NCBI RefSeq assembly: GCF_022344005.1
Contig: NZ_CP092189.1
Coordinates: forward strand, 62,001-126,000
Source: Deinococcus sp. KNUC1210
Lineage (GTDB): Bacteria > Deinococcota > Deinococci > Deinococcales > Deinococcaceae
Reading direction: 5' to 3'
DNA length: 64,000 nucleotides
The notes below the pieces were generated by a model. The model was not told the DNA's origin and searched no databases. It saw only the letters and a program-made list of their open reading frames with translations. This document shows, one piece after another, positions 1-9,142 of the stretch. Numbering within the stretch: position 1 is the first letter of the stretch; every line of letters starts with the position of its first letter. The position numbers and the translations under genes were made by a program.

Positions 1-2
1 CC

Positions 3-104
3 GGGTTCACCGAGCAGTACATCAGCACGGCGGCACGCGTCCGGCAGGGCTTTGCCGAGCTGGAAGGCCGCTGGCAGGCACGCGGCGGCAGGGGAGAGGA
101 ATGA
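3..104 (+). CDS. C-terminal end of an upstream gene (partial)
   Basis: An open frame enters from the left edge and stops with TGA at 102-104, overlapping the ATG of the E2 gene in an ATGA arrangement, which implies translational coupling. Only about 33 residues are visible and they are charged, helical-looking and rich in Arg, Gln and Glu. In 2-oxo-acid dehydrogenase operons the gene before E2 is usually an E1 subunit, so an E1 tail is possible, but no family-specific motif is seen and I do not assign it. Confidence 0.55.
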   Translation, partial: GFTEQYISTAARVRQGFAELEGRWQARGGRGEE

Positions 105-1486
105 CGCAGCATGAATTCAGGTTGCCCGCGCTGGCCGAATCGGTGGTGGAAGGCGAAGTGCTGGCGTGGCGGGTGGCAGAAGGCGACCACGTGCAGGAAG
201 GCCAGAGCGTGCTGGAGCTGATGACCGACAAGGTGACGGTAGAACTGCCTTCTCCCTTCAGCGGGCGGATCGGCAGGCTGCTGGTCGCTGAAGGCGAAGT
301 GGTGGCCGTGGGCACGGTGCTGGCACTGATCGATGGCGACGAGGTACAGGCGCAGCAACCGCTCGCGCCTCCTGTCGCTGCTTCGGTGCCGCTGCCCGCT
401 GCCCCGCCGTCTGAGCCCGCTGCCGTCAGCCGGAAGGAAGAGCGCTCGATCATCGAATCGGCCAGTGCTGGCACCGAAGATCCGGCTCTGCTGGCAGCCG
501 TTTTCGCCGGATTCCAGCGGTCCATTCCTGCTCCCCCTGCCGCAGATGCGCCTGCTCCGGCGCGTGTGCTGGCGGTGCCATCGGCGCGGCAACGGGCCAG
601 GGAACTGGGCGTTCATCTGCCGGATGTGCGGGGCAGCGGGCCAAACGGCACGGTGCGGCAGGCCGACGTGACGGTGCATCTGGCCCGCCCCGCCGCACCA
701 GCCAGCACGTCTGCGTCTGCTGGCTGGCCCCCACCCGCTCCGCCCGAGTACCGCACGCCTGCCGGGTCTGAACACCTGGAAACCCGTACACCCTTCAGGG
801 GTCAGCGGCGGGCGATCAGTCAGGCGCTGCTTGCCAGTACGCTGCACACGGCCCAGACGCACACTGTTCAGGAACTCGACTGCACTGCGCTGATGGCCGA
901 GCGAAAGGCGCTCCAGCCCGATGCAGAAGCGCTGGGCGTTCGGCTGTCGTATCTGCCGTTCTTCCTGAAGGCGGCGGCGGCAGCGCTGGAGGCTTTTCCG
1001 GCACTGAACAGCAGTCTCGACACCGTGCGCGGCGAGGTGGTCACGAAACGTTTCGTGCATCTGGGGATGGCCGTCAATACCGACGCGGGCCTGATCGTCC
1101 CGGTCCTCCGTGACGTGCCCCACAAGAGCCTGTTGACGCTGGCACGTGAAGTCGTTGATGTGGCCGAACGCGCCCGTCTGGGAACGCTGAAGCCGTCCGA
1201 GATGCAGGATGCCACCTTCACCGTCTCGAATATCGGCGCGGTGGGCGCACTGGTCGGCGTGCCAATCGTGACGCCCCCGGCAGTCGGCATTCTGTCGCTG
1301 CACAGCATCGTCAAGCGGCCCATTGCGGTGGTCCGGGACGGTGAAGACGTGGTGGCTATCCGCCCGATGATGTACCTGACCCTGAGCTTCGATCACCGAC
1401 TGGTGGATGGAGCCGATGCCGCCCGCTTTCTGAGCCGCATGGTTGAACTTCTGGAACAGCCGCGCCGGTTATACCTGCAGATGTAG
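101..1486 (+). CDS. 2-oxo-acid dehydrogenase E2, dihydrolipoyl acyltransferase
   Basis: E2 core of a 2-oxo-acid dehydrogenase complex (branched-chain or pyruvate type); it moves an acyl group from the lipoyl arm to coenzyme A in the cytoplasm. The 461 residues show one N-terminal lipoyl domain with the lipoylated lysine in the TDKV motif (Lys44), a Pro/Ala-rich linker, a short E3-binding domain around residues 160-200 (SARQRARELGV, then RGSGPNGTV) and a C-terminal catalytic domain. The catalytic signature HRLVDG lies near residues 432-437. Length is normal for a one-lipoyl E2. The start overlaps the stop of the upstream gene. The substrate (pyruvate or branched-chain oxo-acid) cannot be decided from this sequence. 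Confidence 0.93.
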   Translation: MTQHEFRLPALAESVVEGEVLAWRVAEGDHVQEGQSVLELMTDKVTVELPSPFSGRIGRLLVAEGEVVAVGTVLALIDGDEVQAQQPLAPPVAASVPLPAAPPSEPAAVSRKEERSIIESASAGTEDPALLAAVFAGFQRSIPAPPAADAPAPARVLAVPSARQRARELGVHLPDVRGSGPNGTVRQADVTVHLARPAAPASTSASAGWPPPAPPEYRTPAGSEHLETRTPFRGQRRAISQALLASTLHTAQTHTVQELDCTALMAERKALQPDAEALGVRLSYLPFFLKAAAAALEAFPALNSSLDTVRGEVVTKRFVHLGMAVNTDAGLIVPVLRDVPHKSLLTLAREVVDVAERARLGTLKPSEMQDATFTVSNIGAVGALVGVPIVTPPAVGILSLHSIVKRPIAVVRDGEDVVAIRPMMYLTLSFDHRLVDGADAARFLSRMVELLEQPRRLYLQM

Positions 1487-1538
1487 CGTTCGGAAAGCCG
1501 TGCGGCCTGTGCCCCCTGAGCACAACATAGATTTTCAC

Positions 1539-1578
1539 AGCAGAGCACCGAACATCAGATGATGCTCGGTGCTCTGCT
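1539..1578. terminator. Bidirectional hairpin terminator between convergent genes
   Basis: A perfect 13-bp inverted repeat (AGCAGAGCACCGA at 1539-1551, complement at 1566-1578) has a further CATCA/TGATG stem inside its loop. It lies between the plus-strand E2 gene and the minus-strand wzc-like gene, where a shared terminator is expected. The flanks are AT-rich but the T-tracts are poor, so terminator function is inferred from stem strength and position. Confidence 0.7.
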
Positions 1579-1603
1579 TAATAACTCGTTTGTTCGCTGC
1601 CGC

Positions 1604-3225
1604 TTACTTCGTACCGTCGTACTGATAGGTGTAATAGTACCCAGCCTCGTTGCGGCGCACTTTGTTGAGTACGACACCGATCAGCTTGGTGCTGTTGGTC
1701 TGAACGTCGCGCATGACCCGCTGAATCTCGGGAACAGAGGTTTCCTCGCTCGCCACGACCAGGAGCAGACCATCGGCGTACCGTGCCACCACCAGTGCGT
1801 CGGACACGGCCAGTACCGGCGGCGTATCGATCAACACGATGTCGTAGGCTGTGGCCCACTGCCGGAGCAGACCCGGAAACTTGGCGTCGGTCAGCAGGCT
1901 GGCGGCCCGGCGTCCACTCTCGCCCGCCGGAAGGATGTGAATGCCCTCTCCGACATCGATGGCGCTGGCCTGCTCGGGGTGTTCGAAGGCCAGAGACAGC
2001 GATGTCTGCTTGGCGGTCGTGGCTCCCGGCAGAGCCACCCAAGGGCGTCCTCCGAGTTGCCAGAACTCCTGCTGGGTCGGGCGGTGAAGATCGAGGTCGA
2101 TGATCAGCACGCGCCTGCCTGCCAGGGCATACGAGATAGCAGTCGACGCGACCACCGAGCTTTTTCCTTCGCCGGGTCGGGCGCTCGTCACAGCCACGAT
2201 GGCCTGCGACTGCGGCACATTGCTGCCCAGGTTGACGCGGATAAAGCCGGTGGATTCGTAGAGCTTGCCGCTGCGGGCAGCTCTGACCACCTGACCACGC
2301 CGGTTGTTCGGCAGGCGCGGCAGCTCGCCCAGAACCGGAATATCAAGCCCGATCACGTCGCCTGTCGAGCGCACCTTGCGGCGCAGCGAGTCCAGCAGCA
2401 ACGTCAGACCAGCGCCCGCGAACAGTGTGACCAGCGCCACCAGCAGGGCATTCTGACGCGGTTTCGGGGCTACCGGATCCCTGGGGTGTTGGCATCGGCC
2501 AGCAGCGTCAGGTTTCCGCGTGCACCTTCCTCGAAGACCGTGGCCTGCGAAAGATTCAAAATCAGCTGTCCTCTGGCTGAAACCAGGCTCTGCTGGTCGG
2601 TACTGCCGGGTGTTGACACTGCCAACCGTGCGTTGATGTTGTTGATCTGATCCTGAATGTTCTGTCGCGCCCGGCTCACGCTTTCCTGAGCACGCCGCAG
2701 ATCCCATTCGAGCAGTGCCTGCGTCGAAGCCGTCGCCAGTATCTGTGCAGCTTCCGGTGATTCAGCGCTGGCACGGATATCATAGACACCGCGCTGAAAC
2801 TGATCGAGGCGAGCCGTGACCGCTAGACGTTTGAACTTCTGGTCGGCCAGTTCGTTCTTCAGGTCACGGGCGATATGCTGTTTGACCGTGGGCGGCAGGT
2901 TGGATTTGTCGATCAGCTGCAGGGTTCTGGTGACGGTATTCCGGCTGTGAACCACCTCGTCCACTGCTCCCTGAGGCAGCTGAGCGGCAATGACCGATGC
3001 ACCGTTCAGCACGCTGTTGCCGCTGTCTGGCGGAGCCGACATCAGACTCGTCGAGGCCTGATAGACCGGTGCCTGACGGTTGAAAAGCAGATAGGTTCCA
3101 CCGCCCAGTACGAGCGGCGTCAGGATAAGAGGAAGCCACTGCCTGCGCAGGACGCGGAGAACCTGACTTAAATCCACATCGTCGATAGAGGTCGGGACAG
3201 TATTGGTGGTGGGATAATTCGTCAT
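1604..3225 (-). CDS. Wzc-type polysaccharide co-polymerase with tyrosine-kinase domain (frameshifted)
   Basis: Inner-membrane chain-length regulator and BY-kinase for exopolysaccharide export. The N-terminal part (stop at 2470) has a Wzz-like domain with TM1 (WLPLILTPLVLGGG) and a coiled-coil periplasmic region. The C-terminal part, in another frame, has TM2 (ALLVALVTLFAGAG), Walker A (SARPGEGKSS), Walker A' (VLIIDLDLHRP), Walker B (VLIDTPP) and a Tyr-rich tail (YYYTYQY), the usual autophosphorylation cluster. The frames join if one base is added to the GGGG run at 2483-2486, giving about 540 residues of a normal Wzc fusion. No start codon with a ribosome site precedes the second half, so two separate CpsC/CpsD-like genes are unlikely. 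The start at 3225 follows AGGAAGG at good spacing; an in-frame ATG at 3279 lacks one. Confidence 0.85.
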
Positions 3226-3453
3226 GGATTCCTTCCTGAATGGGGCTGGGTCTTCAATAGTAGCAAAAATAGTTCTCAATGCACTTTTGTTGGTGGCGAG
3301 TCAAGGTCTGGTCGGTGCAGCGAGCGGCGTGGCGATGTCTATCCCGGTTAGTGTCTCTGGGCGTCATGCAAGCAAGGTAGGTGGACAGCGGACATCTGAC
3401 TGACTGTACCGACATCTTGTGAGCTTTCCCGTGGCACTAGGAGGTGTAGCTGG

Positions 3454-5277
3454 TCATCGAACGTTGCCAAACTTGTTCTCCGGAATGAGAAGGGCCAGTT
3501 CAGCTCGTACAGCCGCCACATCGTTCTGCAAGGCATACGTCCTGAGCTGCTGGAGCCGGGCCTGAATCTCAGCCGGATCGACCCGCCCGAGCCGGGCACT
3601 GAAGATCTCGGTATGCGTGGTCGCCTTGGTTCCCTCACCGCTGGTGAGCAATTCTTCATAGAGTTTTTCGCCGGGCCGAATGCCAGTGTAAACCACATCC
3701 ACATTCTGTGCACCGCTCAACCGAATGACGTCGTGTGCCAGGTCCGCGATCTTGATCGGAGATCCCATGTTCAGCAGATACACTTTGCCGTTTTCGGCCA
3801 GTCCGCCGGCCTGAAGCACCAGCCGGGCCGCTTCCGGAATGGTCATGAAATAACGCGTCATATCAGGATGCGTGACGGTAATAGGGCCGCCTGACCGGAT
3901 CTGAGACATGAAGGTCGGGACCACGCTGCCCCGGCTGCCCAGCACATTGCCGAAACGCACCGACACGAAGGCCTGAGTTTCGCTGGTCTTTGCCGCTCCG
4001 GCCGACACCACCATCTCTGCTACCCGCTTCGAGCCGCCCATCACACTGGTCGGGTTGACCGCTTTATCCGTCGAGATATTGACGAGCCTCCCGACTCCGA
4101 ATTCCAGGCACAGGTCCACGACGTTGCTGGTGCCGATCACGTTATTGAGAATCGCCTCGGTGGGCGCGTCTTCCATCAGCGGAACGTGTTTGTGGGCAGC
4201 TGCATGAAAGACCACCTCTGGACGATACGTCGTAAAAATCGTTCGCAGGCGTGCAGCGTCGCGTACGTCACCGATCAGACCATACTGTTTGATCTCGGGC
4301 CAGGTGCGGGCCAGTTCCTGCTGAATACCGAAGATGCTGTTTTCGCCGCGCCCGAACAGCAGAATCGTGGCTGGACGATAGACCGCGAGCTGACGGACGA
4401 TCTCGGAACCGATACTGCCCCCGGCACCCGTGACCAGAATGACGCGTCCCCGCAGGTAGCCAGCGATCTCGCCGGTATTGAGCTGCACCGGGGGCCGCCG
4501 CAACAGGTCCTCGACGTCCACATCCCGAATCTGATGAAGATTGATGTTGCCGCTGAGAATTTCGATAACGCCGGGTATAATCCGGTGACGAATCGGCACT
4601 TCACTCGCCAAATCGACCACCCGGCGCACGAAGTCGCCGGCGGCTGACGGCACGGCGATTAGAATTTCGTCGGCTGTCTCGCGTTTAGCGATCGCAGGAA
4701 GTTCATCGACCTTGCCGTAAACTGGCAGACCCACCACACGCTTATGCAGCTTGTTGCGGTCATCGTCCAGAAAACCGATTGGATGCAGCCCGGCCTCTGG
4801 GTGGCGCTGCATTTCGCGTGCGATTAGACTGCCAGCGTTGCCTGCGCCCACGATCAGGACCCGTTGCCGGGTTCCAGCAGAGTTCCGGCGTACACGTTCG
4901 TTCGCCTGCCGCGTCAGGATACGGATGCCGCCCATCAGCAGCACGCCGATCATCCCCGCCAGCAGCGGCACGCTTCTGGGCAACAGTAACCAGCCGCGCA
5001 GTGCAAAACCGAGGGCGAAGATGATCAGGGTCGCAGTAGCGGCTGCCCGGACCAGTGTGCTCAGATCGAGCATCCCGATGCGGCCCCAGGTCTGCCGGGC
5101 GAGCTGAAAACGCCAGCTCACCGCGGCCATCACTATCACGCTCAGCAGCAGATAGCTCCAGGCACTCAGCGGAAGCGTCGTCGTAAACGTTTTAGGGCTG
5201 CGGAAGAGATAGGCAAGGAGGCTTGCTGTTCCCCACAGCAACACGTCCAGGGTGTATTTGATCAGAATTCCCTTCAC
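3454..5277 (-). CDS. UDP-GlcNAc 4,6-dehydratase, PglF/WbpM/CapD family
   Basis: Membrane-bound nucleotide-sugar dehydratase that starts bacillosamine-type synthesis by forming the UDP-4-keto-6-deoxy-GlcNAc intermediate. The 607 residues begin with about four membrane segments (from LLLWGTASLLAYLF through VPLLAGMIGVLLMG), then a first Rossmann domain (VGAGNAG near 145) and the catalytic SDR domain with GAGGSIGSE near 285. The active-site stretch STDKAVNPTSVMG, followed by SKR, has Met at the usual SDR Tyr position, as is typical of WbpM/PglF. Length matches the long membrane forms. It lies 3 bases downstream of the aminotransferase gene, which uses its product. Confidence 0.9.
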   Translation of the reverse strand: MKGILIKYTLDVLLWGTASLLAYLFRSPKTFTTTLPLSAWSYLLLSVIVMAAVSWRFQLARQTWGRIGMLDLSTLVRAAATATLIIFALGFALRGWLLLPRSVPLLAGMIGVLLMGGIRILTRQANERVRRNSAGTRQRVLIVGAGNAGSLIAREMQRHPEAGLHPIGFLDDDRNKLHKRVVGLPVYGKVDELPAIAKRETADEILIAVPSAAGDFVRRVVDLASEVPIRHRIIPGVIEILSGNINLHQIRDVDVEDLLRRPPVQLNTGEIAGYLRGRVILVTGAGGSIGSEIVRQLAVYRPATILLFGRGENSIFGIQQELARTWPEIKQYGLIGDVRDAARLRTIFTTYRPEVVFHAAAHKHVPLMEDAPTEAILNNVIGTSNVVDLCLEFGVGRLVNISTDKAVNPTSVMGGSKRVAEMVVSAGAAKTSETQAFVSVRFGNVLGSRGSVVPTFMSQIRSGGPITVTHPDMTRYFMTIPEAARLVLQAGGLAENGKVYLLNMGSPIKIADLAHDVIRLSGAQNVDVVYTGIRPGEKLYEELLTSGEGTKATTHTEIFSARLGRVDPAEIQARLQQLRTYALQNDVAAVRAELALLIPENKFGNVR

Positions 5278-5280
5278 CCG

Positions 5281-6480
5281 TCAGCTCCGTTGAGCTTGTT
5301 GCATCACTTGGTCAACGGCGGCAGCGACCCGCGACATATCCTGTACCGAGAGGGTCGGATGAACGAGGAAGGTCAGCGAGGTGTCCCCCAGCTCCTGAGC
5401 GACCGGCAGGCGCGTGCTGGGGCCATAGCCGGCATCGGTGAAGGCCTTTTCCAGATAGATTTCGGAACACGATCCGCTGAAGCAGGGAATGCCCTGGGCC
5501 GTCAGGGTGTTCATGATGCGGTCGCGGTCCCAGCCTTCGGCCAGTTCCTCGGGGCGCACGAATACGTAGTATTTGTAGTAAGCGTGCAGGATGTCGGAAG
5601 TGGGCGGCGTCACGCGCAGGGCGCGGTGCTTGGAAAAGCTTTCTGTGAGGACAGCGGCATTGGCGCGGCGACGCTCTGCCCAGTCGGGAAGCTTTCGCAG
5701 CTGAAGTCGCCCGACGGTGGCCTGGACTTCCAACATCCGCCAGTTGGTTCCGAACGACTCGTGCAGCCAGCGAAACCCCGGCTGGTGCTGCCTGTTGTAC
5801 ACGGCGTCGTAGCTCTTCCCGTGATCCTTGAACGCCCAGGCCTTTTTCCAGACATCGGTGTCTTTCAGCGCCAGCAGGCCACCTTCTCCGTTCGTGGTCA
5901 GGATCTTGTCCTGGCAGAACGAAAACGCGCCCGCATGCCCGATGCTGCCGACTGGACGCCCCTTATAAAAGGCTCCGTGTGCCTGAGCGCAGTCCTCGAT
6001 GACGATCAGGTCATGCTCACGGGCGAGGTCCATGATCGGGTCCATGTCGCAGGGCCAGCCAGCCAGATGAACAGCGATGATGGCGCGGGTCTTCGAAGTA
6101 ATCAGCGGACGAATGGTCTCTGCCGTCAGATTCTGAGACACCGGATCGATATCCGCGATCACCGGGACGCAGCCGCGCATGACGGCAGCGCTGGCCGAGG
6201 CGATGAAGGTACGGGCCGTGGTGATGACTTCGGCTCCCTCACCAATGCCAAAGGCGTAGAGTGCGAGTTCGAGCGCCTGGGTGCCGTTGTGCAGCGCAAT
6301 AGCGTGCGGCACGCCGAGGTAATCGGCGTATTCGCGCTCGAACTCCCGGGCTTCTGTCCCCGTCCAGTAATTGACTTTCCCAGACTGCATCACCCGGACG
6401 ACCGCCTGGATCTCGTCCTCTTCATAGTGCGGCCACCCGGCCAGAGGGACGAGGACTTCCTGAGATACCGTTAATGCCAT
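5281..6480 (-). CDS. DegT/DnrJ/EryC1 aminotransferase, PglE-like
   Basis: PLP-dependent sugar aminotransferase expected to aminate the 4-keto sugar made by the adjacent PglF-like enzyme. The 399 residues have family features: the substrate/PLP region FEREYADYLGVPHAIALHNG, DCAQAHGA, and the PLP lysine in FCQDKILTTNGEGG. Length is normal. The start ATG at 6480 is preceded by GGAGTTCCT. Position between the dehydratase and PglD-like genes supports bacillosamine (diNAcBac) synthesis; another 4-amino-6-deoxy sugar remains possible. Confidence 0.88.
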   Translation of the reverse strand: MALTVSQEVLVPLAGWPHYEEDEIQAVVRVMQSGKVNYWTGTEAREFEREYADYLGVPHAIALHNGTQALELALYAFGIGEGAEVITTARTFIASASAAVMRGCVPVIADIDPVSQNLTAETIRPLITSKTRAIIAVHLAGWPCDMDPIMDLAREHDLIVIEDCAQAHGAFYKGRPVGSIGHAGAFSFCQDKILTTNGEGGLLALKDTDVWKKAWAFKDHGKSYDAVYNRQHQPGFRWLHESFGTNWRMLEVQATVGRLQLRKLPDWAERRRANAAVLTESFSKHRALRVTPPTSDILHAYYKYYVFVRPEELAEGWDRDRIMNTLTAQGIPCFSGSCSEIYLEKAFTDAGYGPSTRLPVAQELGDTSLTFLVHPTLSVQDMSRVAAAVDQVMQQAQRS

Positions 6481-6677
6481 AGGAACTCCAGTGTATCTGA
6501 TTTCAGCTTCATGGCCTGATTCCCGTTTTTAGGTTTCAACGCCCTGCGAACTGCTGACAGTATCACGAAGAACAGAGTAGCTATCTTTCTTGCAGTCGCC
6601 TATAAACTATTTCGTTTCCCCTATGCCACCTGGCTCAAAATCCGCAATTCGACAAAAAGGCTATGTAATTCTTCACA

Positions 6678-7295
6678 TTATGTAGTGCGAATTCTGGCAG
6701 GCACGCCCACGGCTGTAATACCGGCAGGAAACGAAGAGATGACGGTAGCGCCTGCTCCAATGGTGCTCCAGGCGCCCACCTGATTCCCAGGTGTAAAGAC
6801 GGCTCCCACACCCGCGAAAACCCCCTCTCCGAGATGTACATTTCCGGCGAGGTGACAGCCCGGGGCCACATGCACATAATCTTCCAGCACACAGTCGTGG
6901 TCCACGCTGGCGAGCGTATTGACAATGACGTGTGCGCCGATGCGGGCACCCGGCTGCACCACCGCGCCCGCCATGATGACGCTACCAGGGCCGATCTCGG
7001 CATCGGGCGCGACCCAGGCAGTCGGGTGAATCAGTGCTTCCCAGTGCACGCGTCTGAAACGGTCCGCGAGAGTTCTGCGGACGGCGTTGCTGCCGATGCC
7101 GATGACGGCGGAGGTCTGCGGTGTGTCGGGCAGACCGGCAACCGGAGTCTCGACCGAGTGCCCCAGGACTGCTGGCAGGTCACCCTCACGAATACGGTCG
7201 TCATAGAGCGCCGCGATGGGGTGGCCGAGTGCGTGTGCCAGGGCCACGATCACCTTCGCGTGACCGCTGGCTCCGAGAATATGCAGCGGCTGCAT
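6678..7295 (-). CDS. Sugar O-/N-acetyltransferase, NeuD/PglD family
   Basis: Trimeric left-handed beta-helix acetyltransferase; in the PglF-PglE-PglD route it acetylates the 4-amino group with acetyl-CoA to make UDP-diNAcBac. The 205 residues start with a Rossmann-like PglD N-terminal domain (LHILGASGHAKVI) and continue with hexapeptide repeats (for example GPGSVIMAGAVVQPGARIG). The putative catalytic His lies in SVDHDCVLEDYVHVAPG. It starts 3 bases after the fused glycosyltransferase gene. The 197-bp gap that follows, before pglE, shows no clear promoter. Confidence 0.88.
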   Translation of the reverse strand: MQPLHILGASGHAKVIVALAHALGHPIAALYDDRIREGDLPAVLGHSVETPVAGLPDTPQTSAVIGIGSNAVRRTLADRFRRVHWEALIHPTAWVAPDAEIGPGSVIMAGAVVQPGARIGAHVIVNTLASVDHDCVLEDYVHVAPGCHLAGNVHLGEGVFAGVGAVFTPGNQVGAWSTIGAGATVISSFPAGITAVGVPARIRTT

Positions 7296-7297
7296 CC

Positions 7298-9142
7298 TCA
7301 GCGTCCAGCTCTGCCGGATCCCTGGAAGACGGGCATGGTGGCCTCTCCCTGGGCACTGATGCCATCACGCCTGAGCACCTTCTGGACAGTCGCCAGCAGG
7401 ATACGCAGATCCAGCGCGAAACTCGCATGATCGACATACCAGACGTCGTATTCGAATTTCTGTTCCCATGACAGCGCATTCCGCCCGTTGACCTGTGCCC
7501 AGCCGGTGATGCCGGGCCTGACTTCATGGCGTCTGGCCTGCTGCGGCGAGTAACGGGGCAGGTATTCGACCAGCAGCGGACGCGGCCCGACCAGACTCAT
7601 CTCACCTTTCAGCACATTGATCAGTTCGGGTAACTCATCCAGACTGGTCGAGCGCAGAAAACGCCCCAGACGGGTCATGCGGTCTGCGTCGGGCAAAAGC
7701 TTGCCGCTGCTGTCAGTGGCATCGGTCATGGTCCGGAACTTGTACATGGTGAAGAGTTGCCCACCCAGACCGGGCCGCACCTGCCGAAACAGCGGCGGCT
7801 GTCGGGTGACGACCCGGACGAGCAGCGCCAGTGCCAGCAGCGGCACCGAGAGAATCGTGAGCCCGACCGCTGAGAGCAGCAGATCGAATCCTCTTTTGCC
7901 CAGACGATTCCAGAGACTGTGGCCCATTGTTCCGGCCTGAATTTCAGAGGCTGGAGGTGAATCTTCCAGTTTCATGATCTGAAGCATGGCCCGATTGACA
8001 CTGTGCACGTCGTACTTCTCTTCGGCCAGTCGCCTGCCTGCCGCGCCGAATGCGCTGCGGCGCTCTGGGTGTTCGATCAGTTCCACCATGTGGTCGGCCA
8101 GCACCTGCACGTCGCGGACCGGCACGAGGTAGCCGGTCTGGCCGTCGATCACGGTTTCGCGGCAACCGGGCGCATCGGTGGTGATGACCGGGCGGCCCAT
8201 CGCCATCGCTTCGAGTACGGTGCGCGGCGTGCCTTCCCGATACGACGGCAGCACGTACACGCTGGCCTGCTGAATCGCCGGGCGCACGTCTTTCGTCTCC
8301 CCGAGGTACTCGACGCCGAGCGTCTCCCAGCGCTGGAGATCGTCGCCGCTGAAGGCGTCCGGGCTGGGGTCTTTCGGGCCGACGAGCAGAAAACGCACGT
8401 CCGGAAAGCGCTGTCTGACCAGCGCTGCTGCCTGGGCATATTCCTCGATGCCCTTTTCCCGCAACAGCCTGGCGATGAGCAGAAAGACTGGCTGCGGCGG
8501 CAGCGGCTGTACAGGAAAGTGATCGAGGTCGATGCCGCTGCCATTGACCAGGGCGGTGCGGTGCCGGGCGACCAGACCCAGTTCGACCAGCTGATCTCGG
8601 TCATCGGGATTCTGCACGATCACCGTTTCACAGACCCCGAACGCCTGAGCGTACAGCCGCTGCGCCACCAGATTCAGCGCCTGCCGCCGGATGTTTCCGG
8701 AAGGATTGACCAGGGCGTACCCCAGTCCGGTGACCAATGCATAGATTCGGGGAACGCCCGCGATTCTGGCGGCCAGCGAACCGTAGATCACCGGTTTGAT
8801 GGTGTACGAGAGCACCACGTCGGGCTTCAGGGTGCGGAACAGCCGGACCAGATGCTGAAGCGTCTGTAGATCCTGGCGTGGGTCGAGGCCCGTCCGTGCC
8901 ATCGGAATGCTCTGAAAATGAATGCCCATGCTGGCCAGCTGCTCGGCAATCTCTGCTGTACCACCGGAGAGCAGCTCATCCTGTGCGGGGGCAACAGCGA
9001 TGACCTGATGGCCCTGGGCACGGATGGCCGCCAGCAGCGGGCCTCGAAAGTTCAGCAGGGAGGGTGCGTACCCGGCCAGCACGAGCACGCGCTTCGGCGG
9101 CGTGACCCGCTGCCCGGGCAGTGATTTGGAAAGCGCAGACAT
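7298..9142 (-). CDS. Fused GT4 glycosyltransferase and PglC-type phosphoglycosyltransferase
   Basis: One 614-residue protein carries two normally separate enzymes. Residues about 15-390 form a GT4 glycosyltransferase like PglA (LVLAGYAPSLLNFRGPL at the N-terminus; EGTPRTVLEAMAMGRPV and the donor-site Glu near 305). Residues about 410-610 form a bacterial sugar transferase like PglC/WcaJ, with a re-entrant membrane helix (FDLLLSAVGLTILSVPL), KFRTMT, DELPELINVLKGEMSLVGP and RPGITGWAQVNGR. The C-terminal part should load a sugar phosphate onto undecaprenyl phosphate and the N-terminal part add the next sugar. No frame break separates the domains, and the linker near 395-405 is short. Its TGA is next to the PglD-like gene. 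Confidence 0.9.
   Translation of the reverse strand: MSALSKSLPGQRVTPPKRVLVLAGYAPSLLNFRGPLLAAIRAQGHQVIAVAPAQDELLSGGTAEIAEQLASMGIHFQSIPMARTGLDPRQDLQTLQHLVRLFRTLKPDVVLSYTIKPVIYGSLAARIAGVPRIYALVTGLGYALVNPSGNIRRQALNLVAQRLYAQAFGVCETVIVQNPDDRDQLVELGLVARHRTALVNGSGIDLDHFPVQPLPPQPVFLLIARLLREKGIEEYAQAAALVRQRFPDVRFLLVGPKDPSPDAFSGDDLQRWETLGVEYLGETKDVRPAIQQASVYVLPSYREGTPRTVLEAMAMGRPVITTDAPGCRETVIDGQTGYLVPVRDVQVLADHMVELIEHPERRSAFGAAGRRLAEEKYDVHSVNRAMLQIMKLEDSPPASEIQAGTMGHSLWNRLGKRGFDLLLSAVGLTILSVPLLALALLVRVVTRQPPLFRQVRPGLGGQLFTMYKFRTMTDATDSSGKLLPDADRMTRLGRFLRSTSLDELPELINVLKGEMSLVGPRPLLVEYLPRYSPQQARRHEVRPGITGWAQVNGRNALSWEQKFEYDVWYVDHASFALDLRILLATVQKVLRRDGISAQGEATMPVFQGSGRAGR

Noticed and set aside
1559..2650. 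Long plus-strand open frame across the wzc-like gene
   Set aside because: It is antisense to a gene with clear kinase motifs, has no ribosome site and its translation has no recognisable domain. High GC content makes such mirror frames common.
2470..2720. Programmed -1 frameshift in the wzc-like gene
   Set aside because: The site has a C4 run but no standard slippery heptamer or obvious stimulatory structure, and eight similar breaks occur at other runs, so a sequence error is simpler.
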